Notes: a model not told the origin generated them from the letters alone. Positions 25,419 to 34,991 are shown, counted from the stretch's first letter. The stretch is DNA of 64,000 bases from Methylobacterium sp. J-067 (GCF_022829465.1 NZ_JAKSXZ010000146.1:620001-684000); one strand, 5' to 3'. Numbers and translations: made by a program.

Positions 25419-25700
25419 CGGAGCCTCCCGCTAGCGACGTAGGACCACTCACCTCACCAATACCGTCTAACCAAGATTACAGAGCATTGAGCCGACTTCA
25501 AGTTCTCGCCACAATCTGATGTCGCGCCTTACGATCACGGCCAGATACGCTCGATTCTTCATCAATTCGGCGGTGCAATGATGTTTCTCTGAACAGGTCC
25601 CGCGCGGACGATGCCGCGTTAGGAGGCACCGCCGACACGAGGTGACGCGAATCACTCCTGTCGCGTTGACCCGCCCCCGCCCCCGCGCGTAAGCACGGGC
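25419..25700. other. Gene-free upstream region of the mnmG-parB operon
   Basis: About 280 bases with a clearly lower GC content in its left two thirds. No convincing gene is seen. It must hold the promoters of mnmG to the right and of the small membrane protein to the left. No cluster of DnaA boxes was found, so it is not called an origin. Confidence 0.5.
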
Positions 25701-27587
25701 ATGCCCATTTCCCGCCCCACCCGCTTCGACGTGATCGTCGTCGGCGGTGGCCATGCCGGCGTCGAAGCCGCCGCGGCCGCCGCCCGCTGTGGCGCTCTGA
25801 CGGCCCTCGTCACGCACGATCCGGCGACGATCGGGGCGATGTCCTGCAACCCGGCCATTGGCGGCCTTGGCAAGGGGCACCTCGTCCGCGAGGTCGATGC
25901 CCTCGACGGGCTGATGGGCCGGGTGGCCGATGCGGCAGGCATCCAGTTCCGCCTGCTCAACCGGCGCAAGGGCCCGGCCGTGCGCGGACCCCGCACCCAA
26001 GCCGACCGCAAGCTCTACGCGGCGGCGATGCAGCAGGCAGTGGCCGAGACGGCGAACCTGCATGTCGTGCCGGGTGCTTGCGAAGACCTTCTCCGCGATG
26101 CCGCCGGGCACGTCGCCGGGATCGCGCTGGCGGACGGCACGACGCTCGGGGCAGGGGCGGTTGTGCTCACCACGGGCACCTTCCTGCGCGGCCTGATCCA
26201 TATCGGCGAGGTGCAGATCCCCGCCGGGCGGGTGGGGGAGGCGCCTTCGGTGGGTCTCGCCCGGAGCCTCGACGGGCTCGGCCTGCGCCTCGGCCGTCTG
26301 AAGACCGGCACGCCGCCTCGCCTCGCCCGCGACAGCATCGCCTGGGACCAGCTCGAACGGCAGGAGGCGGATGAGGACCCTGTCCCGTTCTCGACCCTCA
26401 CCGAGCGGATCACCACGCCGCAGATCGCCTGCGGGATCACGCGGACGACGCAGGCCGTCCACGACATCATCCGCGCCAACCTGCACCGCTCGCCGATGTA
26501 TTCCGGCGGCATCGCCAGCCGGGGGCCGCGCTACTGCCCGTCCATCGAGGACAAGGTCGTCCGCTTCGGCGACCGCGAGGGGCACCAGATCTTCCTCGAA
26601 CCGGAGGGGCTGGACGATCCGGTCGTGTACCCGAACGGCATCTCCACCGCCCTGCCGGAGGAGGTGCAGCGCGCGATCGTCCAGGCGATCCCCGGCCTGG
26701 AACGCGCCGAGATCCTGCGGCCGGGCTACGCTATCGAATACGATTATGTCGATCCGCGCGAACTCGATGCCGGGCTTCAGGTGAAGCGCCAGCCTGGCCT
26801 GTTCCTGGCCGGGCAGATCAACGGCACCACCGGCTACGAGGAGGCGGCGGGGCAGGGGCTCGTCGCGGGTCTCAACGCCGCGCGGCTGGCCGGGAATCTC
26901 CCCCTTGCCGCCTTCGACCGGGCCGAATCCTATCTCGGCGTGATGATCGACGACCTCATCACCCATGGGGTGAGCGAGCCCTACCGCATGTTCACCTCAC
27001 GCTCGGAGTATCGCCTGAGCCTGCGCGTGGACAATGCCGACGAGCGGCTGACCCCGCGTGGCCTCGCCCTCGGTCTCGTCGGCCCGCAGCGCGCGGCGCA
27101 TTTCGAGCAGTCGCGCGCCGCCCTCGCTGCCGCCCGCGCCCGGCTCGATGCCCTGAGCCTCACGCCGAGCCAAGCCGCCGCGCAGGGCATCGCCCTGAAT
27201 CAGGACGGCATCCGCCGCAGCGCCTTCCAGCTTCTCTCCTACCCGGAGATCGACTGGGCCCGCCTCGCTGCCGTCTGGCCGGACCTCGCCGAAGTGCCGC
27301 CGCGCATCGCCGACCGCCTGCGGACGGACGCGACCTATGCCGTTTATCTCGACCGCCAGAGCGCCGACATCGCCGCCTTCAGGCGGGATGAGGCCGTGCG
27401 CCTGCCGGACGGACTCGACTATGCCGGCATCAGCGGCCTGTCGAATGAGATGCGCCTGAAGCTGGAGAGCGTGCGACCCGGCACTCTCGGGCAGGCGGCG
27501 CGGATCGAGGGCGTCACCCCGGCAGCCCTGACCCTGCTCGCCGCCCATGCCAAGCGGGGCCAGCGCGCGGCGCGGCAGCCGGCATGA
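25701..27587 (+). CDS. mnmG: tRNA uridine-5-carboxymethylaminomethyl modification enzyme MnmG
   Basis: MnmG (GidA) is the FAD- and NADH-dependent partner of MnmE in modifying U34 of tRNA. The 628 residues match the family. The N-terminal FAD motif is VIVVGGGHAGVEAAAAAARC, followed by SCNPAIGGLGKGHLVREVDA. Further marks are GTFLRGLIHIG, RLKTGTPPR, MYSGGIASRGPRYCPSIEDK and GQINGTTGYEEAAGQGLVAG. The ATG at 25701 gives MPISRPTRFDVIVVGG. Its stop overlaps the rsmG start by 4 bases (ATGA). It begins the mnmG-rsmG-parA-parB operon. Confidence 0.97.
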   Translation: MPISRPTRFDVIVVGGGHAGVEAAAAAARCGALTALVTHDPATIGAMSCNPAIGGLGKGHLVREVDALDGLMGRVADAAGIQFRLLNRRKGPAVRGPRTQADRKLYAAAMQQAVAETANLHVVPGACEDLLRDAAGHVAGIALADGTTLGAGAVVLTTGTFLRGLIHIGEVQIPAGRVGEAPSVGLARSLDGLGLRLGRLKTGTPPRLARDSIAWDQLERQEADEDPVPFSTLTERITTPQIACGITRTTQAVHDIIRANLHRSPMYSGGIASRGPRYCPSIEDKVVRFGDREGHQIFLEPEGLDDPVVYPNGISTALPEEVQRAIVQAIPGLERAEILRPGYAIEYDYVDPRELDAGLQVKRQPGLFLAGQINGTTGYEEAAGQGLVAGLNAARLAGNLPLAAFDRAESYLGVMIDDLITHGVSEPYRMFTSRSEYRLSLRVDNADERLTPRGLALGLVGPQRAAHFEQSRAALAAARARLDALSLTPSQAAAQGIALNQDGIRRSAFQLLSYPEIDWARLAAVWPDLAEVPPRIADRLRTDATYAVYLDRQSADIAAFRRDEAVRLPDGLDYAGISGLSNEMRLKLESVRPGTLGQAARIEGVTPAALTLLAAHAKRGQRAARQPA

Positions 27588-28219
27588 GCGATCGGGCCCG
27601 CGAACAGGTCCTGAAGGCCTACGATGTTTCACGTGAAACAACGCAAGCGCTCGATGCCTACGTCGCCCTGCTCCATCGCTGGCAGACGGTGAAGAACCTC
27701 GTCGGCCCCTCGACCCTCTCCGAGGTCTGGAGTCGTCACGTTGCCGATGCGCTGCAACTCCTCACCCTCGCGCCAGAGGCCAGCACCTGGATCGACCTCG
27801 GCTCCGGCGCCGGCATCCCCGGTTTGATCCTGGCGATTGCCGGGAAGGAGAGGGGCATCCGAGTGACGCTGGTGGAGAGCAACGCGCGCAAATGCGCCTT
27901 CCTCACCGAGGCCGCCCGCCTGACCGGCGCCCCGGCCACGATCCGCAACGGACGGATCGAAGCGGTGATCGGCGATGCGGTGGGAACGGAGATCGTCTGC
28001 GCGCGGGCGCTCGCCGCCCTCGATCAGTTGCTCGCTTGGTCGGCGCCACTGTTGAATTCGGGCACCATCGGCCTGTTTCCGAAGGGGCGGGATGTGCAGG
28101 CGGAATTGACCCAGGCCTCCGCGCGGTGGACATTCACCTACGATCTCGTGCCGAGTCGGACCGATGCCGACGCCCGGATCGTGCGGGTCACCGCCCTCAC
28201 CGAAACGAGCCCCCGATGA
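27584..28219 (+). CDS. rsmG: 16S rRNA (guanine527-N7)-methyltransferase RsmG
   Basis: RsmG (GidB) methylates G527 of 16S rRNA using S-adenosylmethionine. The 211 residues show the SAM-binding motif WIDLGSGAGIPGLILAI and VTLVESNARKCAFL. RALAALDQLLAWSAP and LFPKGRDVQAE are typical of the family C-terminal half. The N-terminal DVSRET is encoded by a parS site, a well-known arrangement in alphaproteobacteria. The gene overlaps mnmG and parA by 4 bases on each side. Confidence 0.96.
   Translation: MSDRAREQVLKAYDVSRETTQALDAYVALLHRWQTVKNLVGPSTLSEVWSRHVADALQLLTLAPEASTWIDLGSGAGIPGLILAIAGKERGIRVTLVESNARKCAFLTEAARLTGAPATIRNGRIEAVIGDAVGTEIVCARALAALDQLLAWSAPLLNSGTIGLFPKGRDVQAELTQASARWTFTYDLVPSRTDADARIVRVTALTETSPR
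27625..27640. other. Perfect parS site inside rsmG
   Basis: A second full 16-base match to the parS consensus, in frame within the rsmG coding region where it encodes V-S-R-E-T. About 600 bases upstream of parA. A dual role as code and centromere is expected. Confidence 0.93.
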
Positions 28220-29073
28220 GCGACGCGACGATGGTCGACGCCTCCGAGCGCCCCGACATGAGCCATCCGGCCAAGCCCCTGCGGGTCCTGGCCCTGGCGA
28301 ACCAGAAGGGCGGCGTCGGCAAGACGACGACCGCCATCAACCTGGGTACGGCGCTCGCGGCCATCGGCGAGGAGGTTCTGGTGATCGACCTCGATCCCCA
28401 GGGCAACGCCTCGACCGGGCTCGGCATCGAGAAGGCCCGCCGCCGGATCTCGACCTACGATCTCATGGCCGGCGAGGCGAGCCTCGCGCAGACCATCATC
28501 CCGACCGCCGTGCCGCGCCTGTCCATCGCCCCCTCCACCATGGACCTGCTCGGGCTCGAAATGGAGATGGCGACCGCGCAGGATCGGGCGCACCGCCTGC
28601 GCAATGCGCTAAAGAGCATGGCGCAGTCGGAGAGCCTGAAGCGGATCAGCTACGTGCTGATCGATTGCCCGCCCTCCCTGAACCTGTTGACGATCAATGC
28701 CCTGGCGGCGGCGGATGCCGTGCTGGTGCCGCTGCAATGCGAGTTCTTCGCCCTGGAGGGGTTGAGCCAGTTGCTGCGCACCGTGGAGCAGGTGCGCGGC
28801 GCGCTGAACCCGCGCCTGACGATACAGGGCGTCGTGCTGACGATGTTCGATCCGCGCAACAACCTCTCGGCGCAGGTCGTGGCGGATGTGCGCAGCTTCA
28901 TGGGCGACAAGGTCTACGAGACCATGATCCCACGCAACGTGCGTGTGTCCGAAGCGCCCTCGCACGGCAAGCCGGCTTTGCTGTACGATCTGAAATGCGC
29001 CGGCAGCCAGGCCTATCTGCGCCTCGCCTCTGAGGTGATCCAGCGCGAAGGCCGCGTGCCGGCGGCGGCGTGA
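28216..29073 (+). CDS. parA: Chromosome partitioning ATPase ParA
   Basis: The 285-residue ParA/Soj-type ATPase forms nucleotide-dependent dimers on the nucleoid and moves ParB-parS complexes. The deviant Walker A motif ANQKGGVGKTTTAINLG carries the signature first Lys; DLDPQGNASTGLGI and LIDCPPSLNLLTINAL follow. The C-terminal EFFALEGLSQLLRTVEQV is standard. It starts at the ATG that overlaps the rsmG stop. An N-terminal extension of about 22 residues precedes the first strand. ParB follows after 23 bases. Confidence 0.97.
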   Translation: MSDATMVDASERPDMSHPAKPLRVLALANQKGGVGKTTTAINLGTALAAIGEEVLVIDLDPQGNASTGLGIEKARRRISTYDLMAGEASLAQTIIPTAVPRLSIAPSTMDLLGLEMEMATAQDRAHRLRNALKSMAQSESLKRISYVLIDCPPSLNLLTINALAAADAVLVPLQCEFFALEGLSQLLRTVEQVRGALNPRLTIQGVVLTMFDPRNNLSAQVVADVRSFMGDKVYETMIPRNVRVSEAPSHGKPALLYDLKCAGSQAYLRLASEVIQREGRVPAAA

Positions 29074-29096
29074 GTTTCGAGGACAGGTGAGAGACG

Positions 29097-29993
29097 ATGG
29101 CTGAAGAGGTCGCAAGGCCCCGGCTGGGGCGCGGGCTCGCGGCCCTGATCGGCGATTTCGGGGATCCGGCGCAGCCGCCGCCCAAGCACGAGGGCCAGCG
29201 CAAGGTCGCCGTGGAGTTCCTGCGCCCGAACCCGCGCAACCCCCGCCGCCATTTCGGCGAGGAGGAATTGTCCGAACTCGCGGGCTCCATCAAGGCGCGG
29301 GGCCTGATCCAGCCCATCGTCGCGCGGCCCCTGGCCGACGTGCCCGGCGCCTTCGAGATCGTGGCCGGCGAGCGGCGCTGGCGCGCGGCGCAGCGGGCCG
29401 GGCTCGATGAGGTGCCGGTGGTCGTCGTCGAGATCGACGACCGCGCCTCGCTGGAATTCGCGATCCTGGAGAACGTCCAGCGGGCGGACCTCAACCCGAT
29501 CGAGGAAGCCTCGGGCTACGAGCGCCTGATGCGCGACTTCTCCTACACACAGCGCGAGCTGGCCGAGATCCTCGGCAAGAGCCGCAGCCATCTCGCCAAC
29601 ACGCTGCGCCTCCTCAACCTGCCGCAGCCGGTGCAGGACCGGTTGAGCGCGGGCGAGATCACCGCCGGCCATGCCCGCGCGCTCCTCGCGCTGCGCGATC
29701 CCGAAGGCGTCGCCCGGCGGATCGTGGCCGAGGGCCTGTCCGTGCGCGAGGTCGAGGCCCTGGCCGCCGCCGAGGCCGAGCCGTCCGAGACCCCGCGTCC
29801 CGGCCGCCCGCGCCTCGCCGCCGAGCGCCCAGCACCGGTGCGTTCGCTGGAACTGCGCCTGCACAAGGCGCTCGGCGTCGCCGTCACCTACAAGCCGAAG
29901 GACGAGGAGACGGGCGAGATCCGCCTGCGCTACGCCAGCCGTGACGAGCTGCAGAGCCTGCTCGACCGGCTGAAGGTGCCGGCGGAGGACTGA
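29097..29993 (+). CDS. parB: Chromosome partitioning protein ParB
   Basis: ParB is a CTP-dependent DNA clamp that binds parS. The 298 residues include an N-terminal ParA-interacting tail (RPRLGRGLAALIGDFG), the CTP-binding domain with IQPIVARPL and the GERRWRAAQRAGL box, a helix-turn-helix (YTQRELAEILGKSRSHLANT), and a C-terminal dimerisation domain. All key boxes are intact. It is the last gene of the operon and ends 6 bases from the convergent holA stop, leaving no room for a separate terminator. Confidence 0.97.
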   Translation: MAEEVARPRLGRGLAALIGDFGDPAQPPPKHEGQRKVAVEFLRPNPRNPRRHFGEEELSELAGSIKARGLIQPIVARPLADVPGAFEIVAGERRWRAAQRAGLDEVPVVVVEIDDRASLEFAILENVQRADLNPIEEASGYERLMRDFSYTQRELAEILGKSRSHLANTLRLLNLPQPVQDRLSAGEITAGHARALLALRDPEGVARRIVAEGLSVREVEALAAAEAEPSETPRPGRPRLAAERPAPVRSLELRLHKALGVAVTYKPKDEETGEIRLRYASRDELQSLLDRLKVPAED

Positions 29994-29999
29994 CGCGCC

Positions 30000-31025
30000 T
30001 CAGCGGCGGCGGCCGGCTTCCGCGATGCGGAGCAGGGCCGCCGACGCGATGGCCTCGGCCAAAGCCGGCTCGGCACGGCGGCTGGCGAGCACCGCTTGCG
30101 AGAGGATGTCGATGGCCTGCCGCAGGCGGGCAGGGCCCCATAGGCCGAGCTGCCGCTCGATGCTCGCCTTGCGCTTGAAGTGCAGGCCGCGCCACGCGGC
30201 GACCATCGCACTCGATGACTTCTCGGGATTATCGAGGCGCAGGGCGAGCATTGCCGTGGCGTGGCGCAGGGCCGAGCCGAGCACCTGCGCCGGGTCCAAC
30301 CCCTCCAGCCGGAACCGGCGGGAATCGCGCTCCACCACCTCGATCCGCCCGTCGAAGGCCGCATCCACCAGGGTGTTGAGGACGCTGGCGGCGACATCGC
30401 TCACCACCGCCTCCACATCCTCCAGGGTCACGCTGCCCTGGCCCGCAGCGTAGAGGGCGAGCTTCTCGATCTCCATCAGGCTCGCTCGGCGGTCGCCGCC
30501 GAGGCTGCGCACCAGCACCTCCCGCGCCTCGCGGTCGATGCGCAGGTCGCGCGCCCGCAGGGTCCGGTCGATGAGGTCGCCGAGGGCCCGCTCGTCGTCC
30601 GGGTAGCAGGGGATGGCCAACGCCCGCTGCGACTTCTCACAGAGGGCGCGGACGGGGTTGCCCTTGGCGAAATCGCCTCCCTCCAGCACGATCCGCGTGT
30701 CGGTGACAGGAATGGAGAGCACGGCCTCAATGGCGGGCGCGAAATTGCGGCTGCTGGACCGCACCCAGATCGACCGCTTGCCGCCGAACAGGCCCACCGT
30801 CCCCGCTTCGTCGCAGAGCCGGCCGGGATCGGATGCGAGGAGGTCGCCGTCGATCCGCACCAGGGCGAAGGGATCGGTGGCGTCGGGCAGGAAGGATTCG
30901 GCGAGCGCCTTGGCTCGCTCGGTGACGAGGCCGGTATCGGGTCCGTAGACGAGGATCACGGGGGTGCGGGGGTCGGGCCCCCGCCGGATCAGGTCCTCGA
31001 TATCCCCCGGCCGGACAGCCGTCAC
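30000..31025 (-). CDS. holA: DNA polymerase III subunit delta
   Basis: The delta subunit of the clamp loader opens the beta sliding clamp. The 341 residues show the divergent AAA-type fold: VILVYGPDTGLVTERAKALA at the N-terminus, ALVRIDGDLLASDPGRL, then the C-terminal collar domain. The start is the GTG at 31025, because the frame further upstream runs into lptE and the gap to the lptE stop is 7 bases. The pair lptE-holA is the conserved alphaproteobacterial arrangement convergent with parB. Confidence 0.92.
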   Translation of the reverse strand: MTAVRPGDIEDLIRRGPDPRTPVILVYGPDTGLVTERAKALAESFLPDATDPFALVRIDGDLLASDPGRLCDEAGTVGLFGGKRSIWVRSSSRNFAPAIEAVLSIPVTDTRIVLEGGDFAKGNPVRALCEKSQRALAIPCYPDDERALGDLIDRTLRARDLRIDREAREVLVRSLGGDRRASLMEIEKLALYAAGQGSVTLEDVEAVVSDVAASVLNTLVDAAFDGRIEVVERDSRRFRLEGLDPAQVLGSALRHATAMLALRLDNPEKSSSAMVAAWRGLHFKRKASIERQLGLWGPARLRQAIDILSQAVLASRRAEPALAEAIASAALLRIAEAGRRR

Positions 31026-31032
31026 CGGTCGC

Positions 31033-31578
31033 TCATGGCTTGGCCGCCAGCACCGAGGCGATCCGGGTCTTGATCTGGTCAGCGAGGGTGTCCGCGAGGC
31101 GGATCTCCGCGTCCCGGGCGGCGCGCTGGCTGGCGAAGCGCTGGATCGAGCGGTCGTAGGTCGCGGTGGAGGTCGCGACGCCCTCCGCAATCACCTTGGT
31201 GCCGCTGAGGTCTTCCAGGCTGTAGCGAATGGTGCCGATCACCGTGCCGGCCTCGGCGCGGCCGGTGGTGGAGGAAACGATGGGCGTCTGCACCGTCTCG
31301 GAGCCCGCGAGCTTCAGGCGGTATTGCTTCTTGGCCGGCTGGCCCGACCCGTCGAGGTCGAACACCAGTTCGCTGCGCAGGTAATGGCCGAGCCGTTCCT
31401 GGCCCTGGGCCATCACGATCTCATCGACCTGCACGGAGGCCAGCAGCGCCTGGATCGATTCGCCCGAGGCCGTCGGCCCGTAGAGTGGGCGGAAACAGGC
31501 CGAGAGGCTGAGGCTCATGGCCGCCACCAGGCCGAGCCGTCCGGCCCGCACCGCCACCGATCCCACGTCAAGCCGCAT
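31033..31578 (-). CDS. lptE: LPS-assembly lipoprotein LptE
   Basis: LptE plugs the LptD barrel in the outer membrane during lipopolysaccharide insertion. The 181-residue product starts with a lipoprotein signal (RLGLVAAMSLSLSAC, lipobox LSAC) followed by the typical FRPLYG. The rest is a mixed alpha/beta domain, including YLRSELVFDLDG and KVIAEGVATSTATYD. ATG 31578 gives the compact signal peptide; an earlier frame extension lacks support. It is followed 7 bases later by holA. leuS, which usually precedes lptE, is absent from this spot. Confidence 0.9.
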   Translation of the reverse strand: MRLDVGSVAVRAGRLGLVAAMSLSLSACFRPLYGPTASGESIQALLASVQVDEIVMAQGQERLGHYLRSELVFDLDGSGQPAKKQYRLKLAGSETVQTPIVSSTTGRAEAGTVIGTIRYSLEDLSGTKVIAEGVATSTATYDRSIQRFASQRAARDAEIRLADTLADQIKTRIASVLAAKP

Positions 31579-31702
31579 CACGCTGTCCGCCCCGTTCCGC
31601 TCCGGTTCTAGCGCGGACCGGGGGGTCCGCGCCACGACTCTCGGGGCAGGGCCTTACGATTCCTCTACGGCGAGAGGATGGTCGGCGTGTTTCGGGGATA
31701 AC

Positions 31703-33886
31703 TCACCACCGGTAGATCAGGCTGCCGATCACCGTGGCGGGGGTGCCGCGGTAGCAATAGCCGCTCTGGCAGGTGGTGTAGCTCCGGTCGAAGACGTTGG
31801 TGGCGTTGACCTGCGCCCGCAGACCCTGGAACTTTGGGTCGATCGCCGCGAAATCGTAGGCGATCAGAGCGTCGTAGAGAGTCTTGGCCGTGTTGCGGAC
31901 CGTGTTCTCGTCGTCGGCGTAGCTCGGGCCGATGAAGCGCACGCCGCCGCCGAGGGTCAGCCCGCGCAGGGGCGAACTCGGCGGGAAGGCGTAGGTCAGG
32001 AACTACGTGTAGGTGTGGCCGGGAATGCCGGAAACCTGGTTCCCGTCGAGGACTTGGCCGCTGTACGACGTCTGCCGCACATAGCGGAAATCGAAGTAGC
32101 TGTAGGCAATGGTCAGGTTGGTGCCGGGGGCGAGGTTCGCCGTCGCCTCGGCCTCGAACCCCTTCGAGCGGACGGCGCCCGTGGCGGCCTGGAAGGCGAT
32201 GTTGGTGGGGTCCGGCCGCAGGATGCTCGATTGCACGATGTCGAAGCCGGCGAAGGCCGTCTGGATGTTGGTGCCGGGGATCAGATATTTGACGCCGGCC
32301 TCGATCTGGTCGCCCGTCGAGGGGCGGAACGGGGTTCCGGTGGCGCTCACACCGACCTGGGGCACGAAGGTGGTGGCGTAGCTCGCATAGGGCACGAGGC
32401 CCGGCGCCAGCAGATAGTTCAGCCCGACGCGGCCGGTGAAGGCGCTGTCGTTCTGCCGGGTGAGGGTGCTGTCCGGGCTGGCCCGGTCGTCCTGGAACAC
32501 CCAATCGTGCCGGCCGGTGAGGGTGAGCACGAAGTCGCCGAACTTCGCCTGATCCTGCAGATAGACGCCGACCTGATCCTGGTTCTGCCGGGTCGCCGAA
32601 CCCAGCGCCGGCGTCGGGACGAACTGCGTGCCGTAATTGCGGGTCACGAGGTTGATCGGCGGCGCCTCGCCGAAGCCCATGCGGTAGCTGAAGCCGTAAT
32701 GGGCATAATCCAAACCGGCGAGCAGGGTGTGGGCGACGGGTCCGGTGCGGAACCGGGTCTCGATCTGGTTGTCGAGGGTCTGCTGCACGAGCCCTTCCCG
32801 CAGATAGCCCGTGGAGCGGTTGCCGAAGGTGCGGGTGTCGTCGAGGGAGTCGATCTGTGTGTATTTCGCGCTCAGGAAGATGCCGTAGTGGCGGAAGTTC
32901 TGGCGGAAGATGAGATCGTCCGAGAACCGGTGCTCGAAGGCGTAGCCGATCCGGTACTGGGTCTGGTCCAGGCCCTGGAAGGCCGGATCGCCCCCGAAGA
33001 AGCGCGTCACCACGAAGCCGGGATCGTTGTAGAAATAGACCGAGGCCGGCGTCTTGCGCTCCTGATACTCGCCGAGGAAGGTCAGGGTGGTGTCCGCCGA
33101 GGGTTTCCAAGTGAAGGCCGGCGCGATGTAGAGCTGGTCGTCCATCGTGCCGCGGCCGATGAAGGTTCCGGCCTCCCGGCGGACGCCGGTCAGGCGCCAC
33201 GCCATCGTGCCGTCCGAGCCCTGGACGGGTCCGCCCAGATCGAAATTGCCCTGTGCCCGGTCGTAGCTGCCGCCCTGGAGCCAGACCTCGCCGAACGGCG
33301 CGAAGACGGGCCGCTTCGTGGTCGCGTCGATGATCCCGGCCGGCGAGCCCTGCCCGTAGAGGCCGGAGGCGGGGCCGCGCAGGACGGTGATGGCCTCTAG
33401 CCCGTAGGGCTCGATGCGGGGGAAGATGAAGCCGCTGCCGATCTGGCGAAGGCCGTCCCGGTACGTGCTGTTGGCGAGCGCCGGAAAGCCGCGGATGTAG
33501 ATCTCATCGAAGCGGGGATCGAAGCCGGAGGCGTTGATCGTCGCCCCCGGCACGTAGGCCAGGGCCTGATCGAAGGTCTGGACGTTGCGGTCGTTCAATT
33601 GCTCCCGCGTGATCACCGAGACCGATTGCGGCGTCTCGATCAGCGGCGTGTTGGTCTTCGTCACGGTCGGGCTCACCCGGGCGACGTAGCCGGTGACGCC
33701 CGACGGGCCGCCGCCACCGCCGCTCGTGGCGGCACTGTCCTGCGGGGTCGCGATGTTGCCGAGGGCCGCGCGCACCGCTTCGACCGAGATCTCGTCCAGA
33801 TGGACTTGCGGTTCCTGGGCCAGGGCCGGCGCGGACAGGGCGGTCGCGGCGAGGAGCAGGGCGGGGAGACGCGTGCGTACGAACAT
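31703..33886 (-). pseudogene. TonB-dependent siderophore receptor interrupted by in-frame TAG
   Basis: The frame encodes an outer-membrane ferric-siderophore receptor of FhuA/FoxA type: signal peptide (MFVRTRLPALLLAATALSAP), plug domain (TPQSVSVITREQLNDRNV, IYIRGFPALANSTYRDGLRQ, VLRGPASGLYGQGSPAGIID) and a long beta-barrel. At 32003-32005 a TAG stop interrupts it after GIPGHTYT, at codon 628 of 728. Beyond it the same frame continues with FLTYAFPPSS and a normal barrel end (NVFDRSYTTCQSGYCYRGTP, ending LIYRW). One base change, for example TTG (Leu) to TAG, would explain it. The truncated barrel is probably non-functional. Sequencing error or suppression are alternatives. It sits between lptE and an acid phosphatase gene. 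Confidence 0.85.
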
Positions 33887-34014
33887 GGGAACTTCCGGCT
33901 GGACGCGAAGAGCCGCGTCCGAACCGGGCTTTCCCGATCACGCTCCCGCGATCAAGACGAAAACGTGTTGTAAATCACACAGTTAAAACGCTTCAAATCT
34001 GAAGTCATTCCAGT

Positions 34015-34878
34015 TCAAAACTCGAAGGGCGGCTCGCGCAGCGCCTCCGCCTCGCGGGTGCACAAGCCAGCGTCCGGCGCGGTGCCACCTTGCGTGAGTG
34101 CCGCGCGCATCTCGGCCCGCGCCTTGTCGAGGTCGGCGCGGAAGCCGGCATCGCCCATCAGCGCAGCGAAGGTCGAGGAGCCGTTGGTGCGCCCGGCGGC
34201 GACGTCGCTCAGCCAGTGCACGCCGCACACGACGCGGCTCTCGCCGTAAGCCCGGCCCCGGGCGAGAATGGCTGTGGATTTCTCCGGCACCAGGGCGGCC
34301 ATGATGAGGGCATAGGCCCAGCCCTGGGTCGCGTGGCCGGAGGGATAGCTGAAGCTATCGGCCAAGGCCTGGGTCCGCTGCACGCAGATCGGCGATTCGT
34401 TGCCGACGAAGGGTCGGAGCCGGCGGTAATGCACCTTCGGGATGCGCGTCATGTGGGCGAGGTCGAGTCGGGCCCGTTCCAGCAGGTTGAGGGTGACGGG
34501 CACCTTCCCCTGGTCGATGCGCACGCCGAGCACGCAGGCGAAGTTCTCCAGCACCGCCGCCGCGCCCTCGGCCACGTCGTTGGCGGCGAGGTTCCAGCGG
34601 GCGGAGCCCTTCAGGGCGCGGGTGTTGGTGAAGGCCGCATGGTCGGCATTGTCGAGGGGGGAGAGGTGGGCCGGCGGCGGCGGCAGGATCTTCAGCGGGT
34701 CCGGCAGGGCGCCCTCGGCGAGATACGGCTTCACGGCCGGCTTGCCGGGCTTCAGCGGGTCCGCCTGCAGGGAGGGGGCGGCGGCGGGTGGCGCCCCCTG
34801 ATCGGGGGCGGCGAACGAGGGGGAGGCGGTGAAGAACGCGGCGAGCGACAGGGCCGTCGTGAGCGAAAGGCGGCGCAT
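34015..34878 (-). CDS. Class A nonspecific acid phosphatase, PAP2 superfamily
   Basis: The 287-residue periplasmic enzyme has a signal peptide (MRRLSLTTALSLAAFFTASP, cleavage after SFA). The PAP2 signature K-x6-RP, PSGH, SR-x5-H-x3-D is complete: KVHYRRLRPF, then SYPSGHATQGWAYAL, then GESRVVCGVHWLSDVAAGR. It should release phosphate from organic phosphoesters. Start ATG 34878 follows GAGGATACGAG. It ends within 130 bases of the receptor pseudogene start, on the same strand; the AT-rich gap at 33962-34014 probably holds the receptor promoter. Confidence 0.92.
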   Translation of the reverse strand: MRRLSLTTALSLAAFFTASPSFAAPDQGAPPAAAPSLQADPLKPGKPAVKPYLAEGALPDPLKILPPPPAHLSPLDNADHAAFTNTRALKGSARWNLAANDVAEGAAAVLENFACVLGVRIDQGKVPVTLNLLERARLDLAHMTRIPKVHYRRLRPFVGNESPICVQRTQALADSFSYPSGHATQGWAYALIMAALVPEKSTAILARGRAYGESRVVCGVHWLSDVAAGRTNGSSTFAALMGDAGFRADLDKARAEMRAALTQGGTAPDAGLCTREAEALREPPFEF

Positions 34879-34991
34879 CTCGTATCCTCGCTTGGCGACC
34901 GGCATCGGGTGGACGTCACACGAGGCAGACGGATCGCGGCGGCGTGACCATCCCTGCCTTCGGTGCGGCCCCGAGTCCAGGCCGCCTGGTG

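Noticed and set aside
33962..34014. AT-rich stretch upstream of the receptor pseudogene, checked for Fur or Irr boxes
   Set aside because: It is a likely promoter, but I found no convincing match to a Fur or Irr/ICE box.
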